A stretch of DNA of 64,000 bases from the NCBI RefSeq assembly GCF_000766865.1, contig NZ_JNFA01000024.1:62001-126000 (forward strand), in the 5' to 3' direction. Shown one piece after another: positions 52,623 through 61,629 of this stretch (positions within the stretch are counted from its first letter, which is position 1; every line of letters starts with the position of its first letter). The notes below the pieces were generated by a model. That model made no database searches, had not been told where the DNA came from, and was given only the letters and a program-made list of their open reading frames with translations. The position numbers and the translations under genes are program-made. The stretch comes from Listeria booriae (GTDB taxonomy: Bacteria > Bacillota > Bacilli > Lactobacillales > Listeriaceae).

Positions 52623-53687
52623 ATGTTTACAAAGGCAGAAATAACACAAATAAGGCTTAAAAAACTAGGAATGTGCGAACCTTTTTCGGAGCCGAAATCA
52701 TTTATGAGACGGACCATCGCGTTGCAATCGCAAAATCATCAACCAGCGCTCGTTAATTTTGTGCAGCATGTATCGATGACTTGGGAGGACGCCGAAGCTT
52801 TTTTTGAATCGCAGCAGGTCGTTAAGATTTGGGCGAACCGGTTGACATTACATACTTTTTTGGCAGAGGATTGGGAAATGGTATTTCGCGTTTTTGGAAC
52901 GCGGAGAAATATTGTGCATCGAATTTGTGAGAAGGAAGGGCTTGATTTAGAGCGGATTTTGGCGGAAATAGATGTGCTTACCCAGAGTAAAGAGATTGTG
53001 AATCGAAAGGAGTTGGAGGCGATTATTGGGGATTATTCGGCGCAGGTGAGGTCGTCGATTATTGCACAGGCCGCGATTCGAGGAATTCTTTATTTATTGC
53101 CGTCGAGTGATACGATTAGGAACTATAGCCATCGGTCGCGCTTGGGGAATTATACGGAATGGGCGCCGAATGAAGCGAAGGATTTAGAGGCAATGAAGGC
53201 GTTGATACACCGCTATTTAGCAGGTTATGGACCGGCGACTTGGAAGGATTTCAGGCATTGGAGCGGGCTCACTGCAGGGGATATAAAAGAAGCTGTGAAG
53301 GCACTCGCGAATGAGCTGGTTATTTTTACACTTGATGGTGAAGAATATGTAGCATTAAGGGATGAAAAAGTACCCGATACGGCGCAAAATGTCTTTTTGA
53401 CAGGCAAGTTTGATCAAGCAGTTATCGCATACAAAGACCCAACATGGATTATGACAGAAGCACAGCGCAAGTCGGCATGGACGGTAAATGGCCATTGCTC
53501 AGCGATTATCGTAGCGGCAAACCGTGCAATTGGGCTTTGGAAATACGAATGGAAGAAAGGCGTTTTAATTTTCACAGTGTCCTATTTTGAATCTGCCTGT
53601 TTCCAAAAAGAAATCAAGGATGAGTTGGAGCGCTTTGCATCACGCATTTCACCTAAGCCATTGGAAATTCAATATAATTTAGGATAG
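52623..53687 (+). CDS. winged-helix DNA-binding protein (HTH_42, YcaQ/AlkX-like)
   Basis: 354 residues beginning MFTKAEITQIRLKKLGMCEP. QSQNHQPALVNF, RNIVHRICEKEGLD, LGNYTEWAPNEAKDLEAM and YLAGYGPATWKDFRHWSGLT are family texts of the winged-helix PF06224 group, which includes the crosslink-repair glycosylase YcaQ. Whether it has glycosylase activity cannot be told; many members are uncharacterised. The start lies 3 bp after the ANT(6)-like gene behind GGAGG, so both are one operon. Confidence 0.78.
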   Translation: MFTKAEITQIRLKKLGMCEPFSEPKSFMRRTIALQSQNHQPALVNFVQHVSMTWEDAEAFFESQQVVKIWANRLTLHTFLAEDWEMVFRVFGTRRNIVHRICEKEGLDLERILAEIDVLTQSKEIVNRKELEAIIGDYSAQVRSSIIAQAAIRGILYLLPSSDTIRNYSHRSRLGNYTEWAPNEAKDLEAMKALIHRYLAGYGPATWKDFRHWSGLTAGDIKEAVKALANELVIFTLDGEEYVALRDEKVPDTAQNVFLTGKFDQAVIAYKDPTWIMTEAQRKSAWTVNGHCSAIIVAANRAIGLWKYEWKKGVLIFTVSYFESACFQKEIKDELERFASRISPKPLEIQYNLG

Positions 53688-53710
53688 AAAAAATCAGAGA
53701 AGGTGTTTAT

Positions 53711-54133
53711 ATGGATTTTCAAAGACTATTATTAACTAAGGATTGTGAACTGTTTAGGTTTTCTGTTGGTATCGAAAGTATCGCCTATCTTTTATTTGTT
53801 GATACTTTTTCACTAGCTCCTAAAAATTTTGGAGAAGCTATTTTTGAGGATGATTTCAATCCTAATGATAATCATATTCTTGTCCAATGTGGGATTCTGC
53901 GAGAGTTGACAACGTTGGAGCGAGAGGAGATTCTTTCTTTTGCTGAGAAATTACTCAGTTCGAAGCCAAGTATTGATTACATGGTAGATTTCTTTCACGC
54001 AGAGGCTGATTTGGAATCTGATTATCCTGAAGGCGACGGGGTATTTGATTTGGTGAGCAAAACCAACGAATTATTTAAATCCAATATTGTTATTGAGGAC
54101 ACGTCATCTATCAACAATATTGTCCAAAAATAA
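53711..54133 (+). CDS. acidic protein of unknown function, 140 residues
   Basis: MDFQRLLLTKDCELFRFSVG onward: strongly acidic, no membrane helix, no recognised motif. It is lower in GC than the two genes before it and starts 24 bp after them behind AGAAGG. Small acidic proteins of this kind are often immunity proteins, but no toxin gene is adjacent, so this is only a thought. A strong terminator closes the insert. Confidence 0.6.
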   Translation: MDFQRLLLTKDCELFRFSVGIESIAYLLFVDTFSLAPKNFGEAIFEDDFNPNDNHILVQCGILRELTTLEREEILSFAEKLLSSKPSIDYMVDFFHAEADLESDYPEGDGVFDLVSKTNELFKSNIVIEDTSSINNIVQK

Positions 54134-54134
54134 A

Positions 54135-54182
54135 ATGAGGAAAATGTGAGCTGACCTAAAACCCAACTCACATTTTCCTCAT
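54135..54182. terminator. bidirectional terminator at the end of the three-gene insert
   Basis: A perfect 16-bp stem, 54135-54150 with 54167-54182 (ATGAGGAAAATGTGAG and its complement), with a T-run after it; convergent with the ydiK-like gene. Confidence 0.85.
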
Positions 54183-54370
54183 TTTTTCTTCGTCGTTAAA
54201 CCGAGCGAAACAAATTTCAACCCGGTCACAAAATTCACCGTAGCCATCGCAATCATCAAATACGTCATAATTGTCCAGCCGTTTAAGTTCACCTGGCTAA
54301 TCGCAAAATAAACGAAAACAACGGCAAGCACGAGATAAATTAGTCCTTGCATTAACGCAGGATTTTTCAT
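54179..54370 (-). CDS. YdiK-like small membrane protein (DUF4305)
   Basis: 63 residues, two membrane helices (LIYLVLAVVFVYFAIS and MTYLMIAMATVNFVTGLKFV) and a KKK tail. It matches B. subtilis YdiK in size, topology and position. Function unknown. Its ATG shares a base with the stop of the CPBP protease gene upstream, so the two are co-translated. Confidence 0.78.
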   Translation of the reverse strand: MKNPALMQGLIYLVLAVVFVYFAISQVNLNGWTIMTYLMIAMATVNFVTGLKFVSLGLTTKKK

Positions 54371-55065
54371 TACGCGTTACCCCCCATGGTGAATTGAATA
54401 ATCATCGCGATAATATTCATTAGCATATGCGCTGCAATCGGCACAGCGATTCGTTTTGTCTTGGTATACATGTAACATAGCATTAAACCAATCACAACAT
54501 AAACGAGCAAATACGACAATTCCATGTGCATCAACCCGAAAAACAGGGAACTAATAACAGCCGCCACATGAATATTCAACCGGGATGCCAACTCGCCAAA
54601 AATAATTTTGCGGAATACGATTTCTTCTAAAATTGGGGCTAAAACAGATGTAAATACAACAACAATTGGTACAGCGCGAGCCATTTCACCAAGCATTTCC
54701 GTGTTTTGAGAAGCTCCACCAACACCGAACATACTCATAATCGAGATCGCAATGGTCTGTCCAATCAATAAAGCGACAAAGCCAAGCACCGCATAAATGA
54801 CACTGACACTAACAGAAGCCGGCTGACCTTGCTCAATTTTTGTGGAACGCGGTTGCTTCCGAAGTAGTAACCAAACAATAATTACCGCAATGACATTACT
54901 AAAAACACTCCAATACGAAGAAGCATACAACATAAGTTGCGCACTCGGCAAATCTGTAACTGCCCGCAAAATCCCCATAACAATAGGAGATCCAATCAAC
55001 AGGGAGAAATAAGCAACAAAGTATGTAAGTAGTACATACCAATAACGTCTATTCAAAACTAACAC
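54370..55065 (-). CDS. CPBP family intramembrane protease (YdiL-like)
   Basis: 231 residues, about seven membrane helices. The protease motifs are EEIVFRKIIFGELASR (EExxxR) and FFGLMHMEL (FxxxH), which supply the catalytic residues of the CAAX/Rce1-like ABI family; a third motif near the C-terminus is HMLMN. Substrates in bacteria are mostly unknown. It lies divergently next to groESL, as ydiL does in B. subtilis. The frame starts with GTG at 55065 or TTG at 55056; AAAGG is close to the first. Confidence 0.83.
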   Translation of the reverse strand: MLVLNRRYWYVLLTYFVAYFSLLIGSPIVMGILRAVTDLPSAQLMLYASSYWSVFSNVIAVIIVWLLLRKQPRSTKIEQGQPASVSVSVIYAVLGFVALLIGQTIAISIMSMFGVGGASQNTEMLGEMARAVPIVVVFTSVLAPILEEIVFRKIIFGELASRLNIHVAAVISSLFFGLMHMELSYLLVYVVIGLMLCYMYTKTKRIAVPIAAHMLMNIIAMIIQFTMGGNA

Positions 55066-55233
55066 GACCTTTCAAAATTAGAGGCAATACTACATTCTCT
55101 TTAAGTTTATATACTTTTCCATTGTACTAATTATCGAAACAACAATCAACAAAGGAGTGTACCGTCACGCGAAAATATTTACGCAAAATGTCACGGCACA
55201 ATTTTTAAAACAGGATTTTTTAGGTGTAAATAC

Positions 55234-55260
55234 TTGCATTTTGGCTTCATTTTTTATAAT
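55234..55260 (+). promoter_or_regulatory. groESL promoter
   Basis: -35 TTGCAT (55234-55239) and -10 TATAAT (55255-55260), 15-bp spacer, just upstream of CIRCE. Confidence 0.55.
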
Positions 55261-55272
55261 ATAAGTAGTGGG

Positions 55273-55299
55273 TTAGCACTCTAATGTTAAGAGTGCTAA
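55273..55299. promoter_or_regulatory. CIRCE element (HrcA operator)
   Basis: TTAGCACTC (55273-55281), nine-base spacer, GAGTGCTAA (55291-55299): a perfect match to the consensus. HrcA repression of groESL at low temperature follows from this. Confidence 0.97.
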
Positions 55300-55334
55300 A
55301 AATCATAAACATAGACTTGAGGAGGTTGTTTTAA

Positions 55335-55619
55335 TTGTTAAAACCATTAGGAGATCGCGTTATTATCGAAGTATTGGAAGCAGAAGAGAAAACGGCAAGT
55401 GGTATCGTGTTGCCAGATTCGGCACAAGAGAAGCCACAAGAAGGTAAAGTGGTAGCAGTAGGAAGCGGCCGCGTACTGGATAACGGGGACACAGTAGCAC
55501 TAGAAGTTTCTGTAGACGATTGCATTATTTTCTCCAAATACTCAGGCACAGAAGTAACTTATGACGGCACAGACTACCTAATCGTACGCGAATCTGACAT
55601 TTTAGCAGTGGTAAAATAA
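55335..55619 (+). CDS. groES: co-chaperonin GroES
   Basis: 94-residue lid of the GroEL chamber. [20 protein letters not shown], the mobile loop [20 protein letters not shown] and the end [13 protein letters not shown] are typical. It starts with TTG at 55335 behind GAGGAGG. It is the first gene of the HrcA-controlled groESL operon. Confidence 0.97.
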   Translation: MLKPLGDRVIIEVLEAEEKTASGIVLPDSAQEKPQEGKVVAVGSGRVLDNGDTVALEVSVDDCIIFSKYSGTEVTYDGTDYLIVRESDILAVVK

Positions 55620-55627
55620 AAAGCTGA

Positions 55628-55668
55628 ATCGGCTCGTCCAACTCCAATTTACAGAGGAGTTAGCCGAT
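55628..55668 (+). other. groES-groEL intercistronic hairpin
   Basis: ATCGGCT (55628-55634) with AGCCGAT (55662-55668), then AACTCC (55640-55645) with GGAGTT (55656-55661), with a one-sided 5-nt bulge CGTCC. No T-run follows, so it is not a terminator. It could be a processing or stability element that sets the GroES:GroEL ratio. Confidence 0.55.
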
Positions 55669-55707
55669 GAAGCTAGACTGCGAAACCAGGTGGCAAGGTA
55701 AATATAA

Positions 55708-57369
<1,662 letters not shown>

Positions 57370-57396
57370 CTTTTTAGTTACAAACAGCGTTCAGCC

Positions 57397-57445
57397 AATA
57401 AAGAAGGAAGTTTTTGACGAGATGTCAGGAGCTTCCTTCTTTATT
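57397..57445 (+). terminator. groESL terminator
   Basis: AATAAAGAAGGAAG (57397-57410) with 57432-57445, a perfect 14-bp stem, then TTTTG. Confidence 0.8.
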
Positions 57446-57555
57446 TTGCTTATTTTTCAATCCTATTCAAAAGCTCCATTTTTGATTTTACTTCCTAATC
57501 ATTATCTTGTATAATTAAAAAAAGCTTCATTTTCAATTATACAGGAGGTGAAATA

Positions 57556-58791
57556 ATGTTCAAATACAAATACCTACACAAAATTTTCAATAGGGAAGAC
57601 ACATCCACTTACGAAAAAGCAAAAAATGATCGATTATCCAGTTTTGGAGCTATTTGGTTAGATTTTAAAATGAAACCTTACAAATTTTCCGGTGAATTTC
57701 AGTTATTCTTTTACAACCATCCTGATATGATGAAAAAAGCAGAAACGATTATGAGTGACAGTGAAGAAATAAAGAAAATAGCTAGAGAGCTGCCAGGGAT
57801 CGCGAAAGAATCCTACCAAATAAACACGCTTGTTGAAGAAATGCAGGGTACAAATGAAATCGAAGGTGTGAGAAGTTCCAAAGCGGAAATGAACGAAGGC
57901 TTGAGAAAAATTATCAAAGATGGCGCCGAACCGATTCGCCATAAGAGCCTTATCAAAAGCTATCTCAACCTGCAGAAAACAAAAATTGACCTACTAACAG
58001 CACCTAAAGATATTCGTGAAATCTATGATTATCTCGTTTACGAAGAAATTAAAGAACGTGATAAACCAGACGGCTTGCTTTTCCGCACAGACCCTTCCGA
58101 ACTGGCTGGATCTACAAGTGGTAAAATTATTCACGTTAGTACGCTATCTGAACAATCGATTGAAGCTGAACTTGAGAAGTTGATTACCTTTTTAAACAGT
58201 GATATGTTGCCACAACTACACAAAGTTGCGATAGGACATTTCATTTTTGGCTATATACATCCCTTTTACGACGGAAATGGAAGGACGTCCAGGTACATTT
58301 CTAGTATCTATTTAAGACAAATCCTAGGCCCGATTACCGCATTGTCTCTATCCAAAGCGTGTAAAGACAACCTGAGAGTTTACCTCGACGCATTTGCCAA
58401 TACAAACAGTTTTAAAAGCGCAGGAGACGTTACCTTTTTCATCGATTCCTTCTTTGACATCCTCATCGACGAGCAGAAAGTCATTATTGCCGATTTGAAA
58501 GAAAAGAAAGCACAACTCGCGCACATCGAAGAGACGCTCACCGGAAATGACGAACTGGATATAAAAGAAAAAGCAATGCTCTACCTACTCTTCCAAGAAT
58601 ACGTTTACGGCGAATTTTCCGAAGGCCTCACAAAAAAAGAAATCATCCAATTCTCGAATAAAAAAATCGCCACGGACTACTATTTCAACAAAGTAAAAGA
58701 CTCACTACTCGCTAAAAAAGCAATAAAAATCACCAAACAAAAACCAATGGAACTAACAATCGAAGCAGCATATTTCGGCATGGCAAACTAA
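57556..58791 (+). CDS. Fic domain protein (class II, N-terminal inhibitory helix)
   Basis: 411 residues. The Fic active site HPFYDGNGRTSR is intact at 235-246 (His235 catalytic), so transfer of AMP or another nucleotide part to a protein hydroxyl is expected. The motif TNEIEG (99-104) fits the inhibitory consensus [S/T]xxxE[G/N], with Glu103 as the self-inhibiting residue; being N-terminal in the same chain makes it class II. A winged-helix-like C-terminus follows (~310-411). No separate antitoxin is needed or seen. GGAGG precedes the ATG. Target unknown; AT-rich compared with neighbours. Confidence 0.88.
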   Translation: MFKYKYLHKIFNREDTSTYEKAKNDRLSSFGAIWLDFKMKPYKFSGEFQLFFYNHPDMMKKAETIMSDSEEIKKIARELPGIAKESYQINTLVEEMQGTNEIEGVRSSKAEMNEGLRKIIKDGAEPIRHKSLIKSYLNLQKTKIDLLTAPKDIREIYDYLVYEEIKERDKPDGLLFRTDPSELAGSTSGKIIHVSTLSEQSIEAELEKLITFLNSDMLPQLHKVAIGHFIFGYIHPFYDGNGRTSRYISSIYLRQILGPITALSLSKACKDNLRVYLDAFANTNSFKSAGDVTFFIDSFFDILIDEQKVIIADLKEKKAQLAHIEETLTGNDELDIKEKAMLYLLFQEYVYGEFSEGLTKKEIIQFSNKKIATDYYFNKVKDSLLAKKAIKITKQKPMELTIEAAYFGMAN

Positions 58792-58792
58792 A

Positions 58793-58839
58793 AACAGCTC
58801 TAAATGACGACATAATCGCGGTTATCATTTAGAGTTGTT
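58793..58839 (+). terminator. terminator after the Fic gene
   Basis: A 15-bp stem with one G.U pair, 58793-58807 with 58825-58839, ends in TTGTTTTC. Confidence 0.75.
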
Positions 58840-58925
58840 TTCATATCATGCACATCAAGAAAAAGCTGGCTTCTATTTTAAATACCAGATATACTAGAGC
58901 TATCAAACAAAGGAGTGTGTTCATT

Positions 58926-59084
58926 ATGTGGTTTATCATCGCTTTAATTGCTGTTATTTTTGCACTCATGTTCTTCCTTCCTAGCCTAGGTAGCGGGAAA
59001 CGCAAGAAATCTGATAATCAAGAACAACGTATCGAGGAGATTCGTAATCATATAAAACAAGATATGAATGGTCCGAAATATTAA
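58926..59084 (+). CDS. small single-pass membrane protein, 52 residues
   Basis: One N-terminal helix (MWFIIALIAVIFALMFFLP) and a charged cytoplasmic tail SGKRKKSDNQEQRIEEIRNH. AAAGGAG lies about 10 bases before the ATG at 58926. No known family. The uracil-DNA glycosylase gene starts 27 bp later, so they may share a transcript. Confidence 0.6.
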   Translation: MWFIIALIAVIFALMFFLPSLGSGKRKKSDNQEQRIEEIRNHIKQDMNGPKY

Positions 59085-59111
59085 TCCCCCTTCAAGAAAA
59101 GAGGTACTATA

Positions 59112-59762
59112 GTGAAAAACGATTGGCAAGAACTGCTCCAAGTAGAACAAGAAAAGCCGTATTTCAAAGCGTTGCAAGATTTTATCGATGAAGAGTACGC
59201 AACAACGACGATTTATCCGCCGCGTGAAGCGATTTATCACGCGCTTGATTTAACGAGTTACGCGGACACTAAAGTCGTGATTTTAGGGCAAGACCCATAC
59301 CACGGACCGAATCAGGCGCACGGACTCAGTTTCTCTGTTGCATCGAGCGAGGCTAAATTCCCACCCTCTGTCCGAAACATGTTTAAAGAACTAGACGCCG
59401 ATTTAGGCATTTCCCGCACAGATATTAACTTAACTGATTGGGCAAAACAAGGGGTACTACTTTTAAACACCGTGCTCACCGTACAAGCAGGCAAAGCCGC
59501 GTCTCATCGCAAAAAAGGTTGGGAACAATTCACTGACGCCATCATTAAACTGTTAAACGAAAAAGAAGACCAGGTTATTTTCGTATTGTGGGGTGGCGAT
59601 GCCAAGAAGAAACAGGCATTGATTACGAATCCGCAGCATAAAGTGATTACAGCTGTGCATCCAAGTCCGCTATCAGCTTACAATGGTTTTTTTGGAAGCA
59701 AGCCGTATAGTCAAATTAATCACTACTTAGAAGAAGACGGAAAAATGCCAATTTCTTGGTAA
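59112..59762 (+). CDS. ung: uracil-DNA glycosylase
   Basis: 216-residue family 1 UDG that removes uracil from DNA to start base excision repair. The water-activating motif VVILGQDPYHGPNQAHGLSF contains the catalytic Asp, WAKQGVLLLNTVLTV and the DNA-insertion loop HPSPLSAYNGFFGSKPYSQI are both present. It starts with GTG behind AGAGG. Listeria genomes can carry two ung genes; whether another copy exists lies outside the window. Confidence 0.95.
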   Translation: MKNDWQELLQVEQEKPYFKALQDFIDEEYATTTIYPPREAIYHALDLTSYADTKVVILGQDPYHGPNQAHGLSFSVASSEAKFPPSVRNMFKELDADLGISRTDINLTDWAKQGVLLLNTVLTVQAGKAASHRKKGWEQFTDAIIKLLNEKEDQVIFVLWGGDAKKKQALITNPQHKVITAVHPSPLSAYNGFFGSKPYSQINHYLEEDGKMPISW

Positions 59763-59808
59763 ATGTCAATTTATTCATTCTTTATATGAGATTATTTTTA
59801 CGATTTGT

Positions 59809-59817
59809 GGTATGATT
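59809..59817 (+). promoter_or_regulatory. extended -10 promoter of the GyrI-like gene
   Basis: TGGTATGAT (TATGAT 59812-59817). The start site would fall near 59824, which excludes the ATGs at 59812 and 59821 as starts. Confidence 0.45.
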
Positions 59818-59865
59818 TACATGATCGAAAAGAAGCAACGAAATCCCATGAAGGAGTTGATTAAA

Positions 59866-60372
59866 ATGGCTTTATCAGCTGCACGGTTTGAAGAACATGA
59901 AGGATTTACTGCAGTTGCTTTTGTTTGGCAGGGCACTTTTGAAGAAGCGTTCCACGGTGAGGTGCACAAGACGATCAAGAAGATGCAAGCATGGGCAAAA
60001 GAGCAGGAGAGCTTGGATTTTGATAACACATTGCTCGGTATGTCTGTTCATAATTTAGAGGACGGCTTTACGCATTATTCAGCGGTAAAAGCCAACTGGA
60101 AACCAACAGATGTTCCTGAAGATATGGAATGGGTGGAAATCCCTGCACACACGTATTTTGTATGCGATCATATCGCGGGCACAGACATTAATGACACCTA
60201 TAAAGAAGTCGCGAAACGGATAGAAGCACGCGACTATCGACCATATATTACAGCGGAATACCCGGTTTTTGACGAATTGCCATTTAAAATCGAGGTATAT
60301 AGCATGATTGATACACCGCGCAATGAGCAAGGTTTTCATATTATGATTCCTGTTGTAAAACATTTAGAGTAA
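59866..60372 (+). CDS. GyrI-like / AraC-type effector-binding domain protein
   Basis: 168 residues, stand-alone ligand-binding domain of the GyrI/BmrR-C type without HTH. MALSAARFEEHEGFTAVAFV start, then EEAFHGEVHKTIKKMQAWAK and EWVEIPAHTYFVCDHIAGTD, and the end IEVYSMIDTPRNEQGFHIMI. Such proteins bind hydrophobic drugs or metabolites; some hydrolyse or sequester them. ATG at 59866 is 9 bases after AAGGAG. Ligand unknown. Confidence 0.72.
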   Translation: MALSAARFEEHEGFTAVAFVWQGTFEEAFHGEVHKTIKKMQAWAKEQESLDFDNTLLGMSVHNLEDGFTHYSAVKANWKPTDVPEDMEWVEIPAHTYFVCDHIAGTDINDTYKEVAKRIEARDYRPYITAEYPVFDELPFKIEVYSMIDTPRNEQGFHIMIPVVKHLE

Positions 60373-60474
60373 GACATAGGCCAGATAAGCAGCTTTGTAA
60401 GGGGTTGTTTATTTGGCGTTACATAAGCTAATACCTTCGTTGTTATGCATTTTTTTGTGAACTATTGAACATTT

Positions 60475-60503
60475 TTGCGTAACAGCAAGTTTGAACATAT
60501 ATC
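60475..60503 (+). promoter_or_regulatory. promoter of the formate/nitrite transporter gene
   Basis: -35 TTGCGT (60475-60480), 17 bp, -10 TATATC (60498-60503). TTGAACAT occurs twice, at 60465-60472 and 60491-60498, which might be a regulator's direct repeat. Confidence 0.4.
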
Positions 60504-60532
60504 ATAAAATAAAGACGAAAGAAGGGGTGTTT

Positions 60533-61345
60533 GTGGCGGCATATTATACACCACAAGAAACAGTAGAGGAAACGATTAAGAAGGGAATTGCGAAGGCTGA
60601 ATCTTCCACGTTGACGCTTATTATTCTAGGTTTTCTAGGCGGGGCGTTTATTTCATTAGGATATTTGCTTTATATTCGTGCAGTTGGAACGATGCCGCAT
60701 GAATGGGGAAGTTTCGCGACATTTATTGGGGCGAGCCTTTTTCCTGTGGGTCTTGTTTGTATTTTACTAGGTGGCGGCGAGTTGATCACGGGAAATATGA
60801 TGGTTGTGGCGCTTGCTTGGTTTGATCGCAAAATTTCAATGGGGCAGTTGTTGCGAAATTGGGCGATTGTGACGATTATGAATTTCGTCGGAGCACTGGC
60901 TATTGCCTTTTTCTTCGGGCATTTCGTAGGCTTAACAGAAGGCGATTTCCTAGCAAAAACGATTGCGACAGCTGGAGCCAAAATTAAAGACCCGTTCTGG
61001 GTGGCGTTTGTATCAGGAATTGGCTGTAACTGGTTTGTTAGTATCGCGGTTTGGCTTTGCTACGCGGCGAAAGATTTTACTGGAAAAATTCTAGGGATTT
61101 GGTTCCCTGTTATGGCGTTCGTTGCGATTGGTTTCCAACACGTTGTCGCCAACATGTTTATCATTCCAGCAGCGATTTTTGCGGGAAGTTATTCATGGGG
61201 CGAATTTATCAGTAATGTGATTCCGGTTTATTTAGGAAATGTTGCGGGAGGCGCGATTTTTGTGGCCTTATTTTATTTCTTAGCTTATAAGAAAAATGCG
61301 CCGAAACAGAAAGAATTCGAAGCGAAAATCCCGGCAGAAGAATAA
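60533..61345 (+). CDS. formate/nitrite transporter family protein (FocA/NirC type)
   Basis: 270 residues and six membrane helices; pentameric channel for formate, nitrite or related monovalent anions. It has GGAFISLGYLLYIRAVGTM, LLGGGELITGNMMVVALAWF and HVVANMFIIPAAIFAGSYSW, which carries the pore His. The GTG at 60533 lies 5 bases after AAGGGG; a TTG 42 bp earlier lacks a ribosome site. By memory it equals lmo0912. Formate from pyruvate formate-lyase during fermentation is the likely substrate. Confidence 0.88.
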   Translation: MAAYYTPQETVEETIKKGIAKAESSTLTLIILGFLGGAFISLGYLLYIRAVGTMPHEWGSFATFIGASLFPVGLVCILLGGGELITGNMMVVALAWFDRKISMGQLLRNWAIVTIMNFVGALAIAFFFGHFVGLTEGDFLAKTIATAGAKIKDPFWVAFVSGIGCNWFVSIAVWLCYAAKDFTGKILGIWFPVMAFVAIGFQHVVANMFIIPAAIFAGSYSWGEFISNVIPVYLGNVAGGAIFVALFYFLAYKKNAPKQKEFEAKIPAEE

Positions 61346-61352
61346 AACTGGG

Positions 61353-61381
61353 TTGACGTTTTTCAAAAAATGCGCTATGAT
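61353..61381 (+). promoter_or_regulatory. promoter of the ABC-F leader
   Basis: -35 TTGACG (61353-61358), 17 bp, -10 TATGAT (61376-61381). Confidence 0.7.
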
Positions 61382-61387
61382 GGAGCC

Positions 61388-61622
61388 AATAAATGTGAAA
61401 GAGGTGTCTTTTGGGCCGATGAAAATGTAATCCTTATTTCTTTAGAGAATTCGAATAGCTATCGAAGAACAGGCGTGAACCTGCTTTTTTGATAAACGAA
61501 ATTTTTCTGGAATGGGATTGCTGTGTCCAAAATGATGCAGACGAATATGAAATGGGTTTGTTTGGCGTATTTGCGCTGACGGCTTATTTTCTTAGACTTC
61601 CTATTCTAGAATGAGTAGGAGG
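61388..61622 (+). ncRNA. rli53-like antibiotic-responsive attenuator leader
   Basis: From about 61388: a short ORF ATG-AAA-ATG-TAA (61419-61430) behind GAGGTG, a TTCGA/TCGAA hairpin (61451-61467), a terminator hairpin CAGG/CCTG ending in TTTTTT (61470-61491), and at the end 61598-61606 pairing with 61613-61621 to cover the AGGAGG of the coding gene. L. monocytogenes lmo0919 is preceded by rli53, a ribosome-mediated attenuator that opens when antibiotics stall ribosomes in a short ORF; this leader has the same architecture and gene context. Confidence 0.6.
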
Positions 61623-61629
61623 TTTTTTT

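Larger units (their letters stand above)
61346..61629 (+). other. 284-bp leader region of the VgaL-type ABC-F gene
   Basis: Promoter, a three-codon ORF, a terminator and a ribosome-site hairpin, each listed separately. No other gene is seen. Confidence 0.6.
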
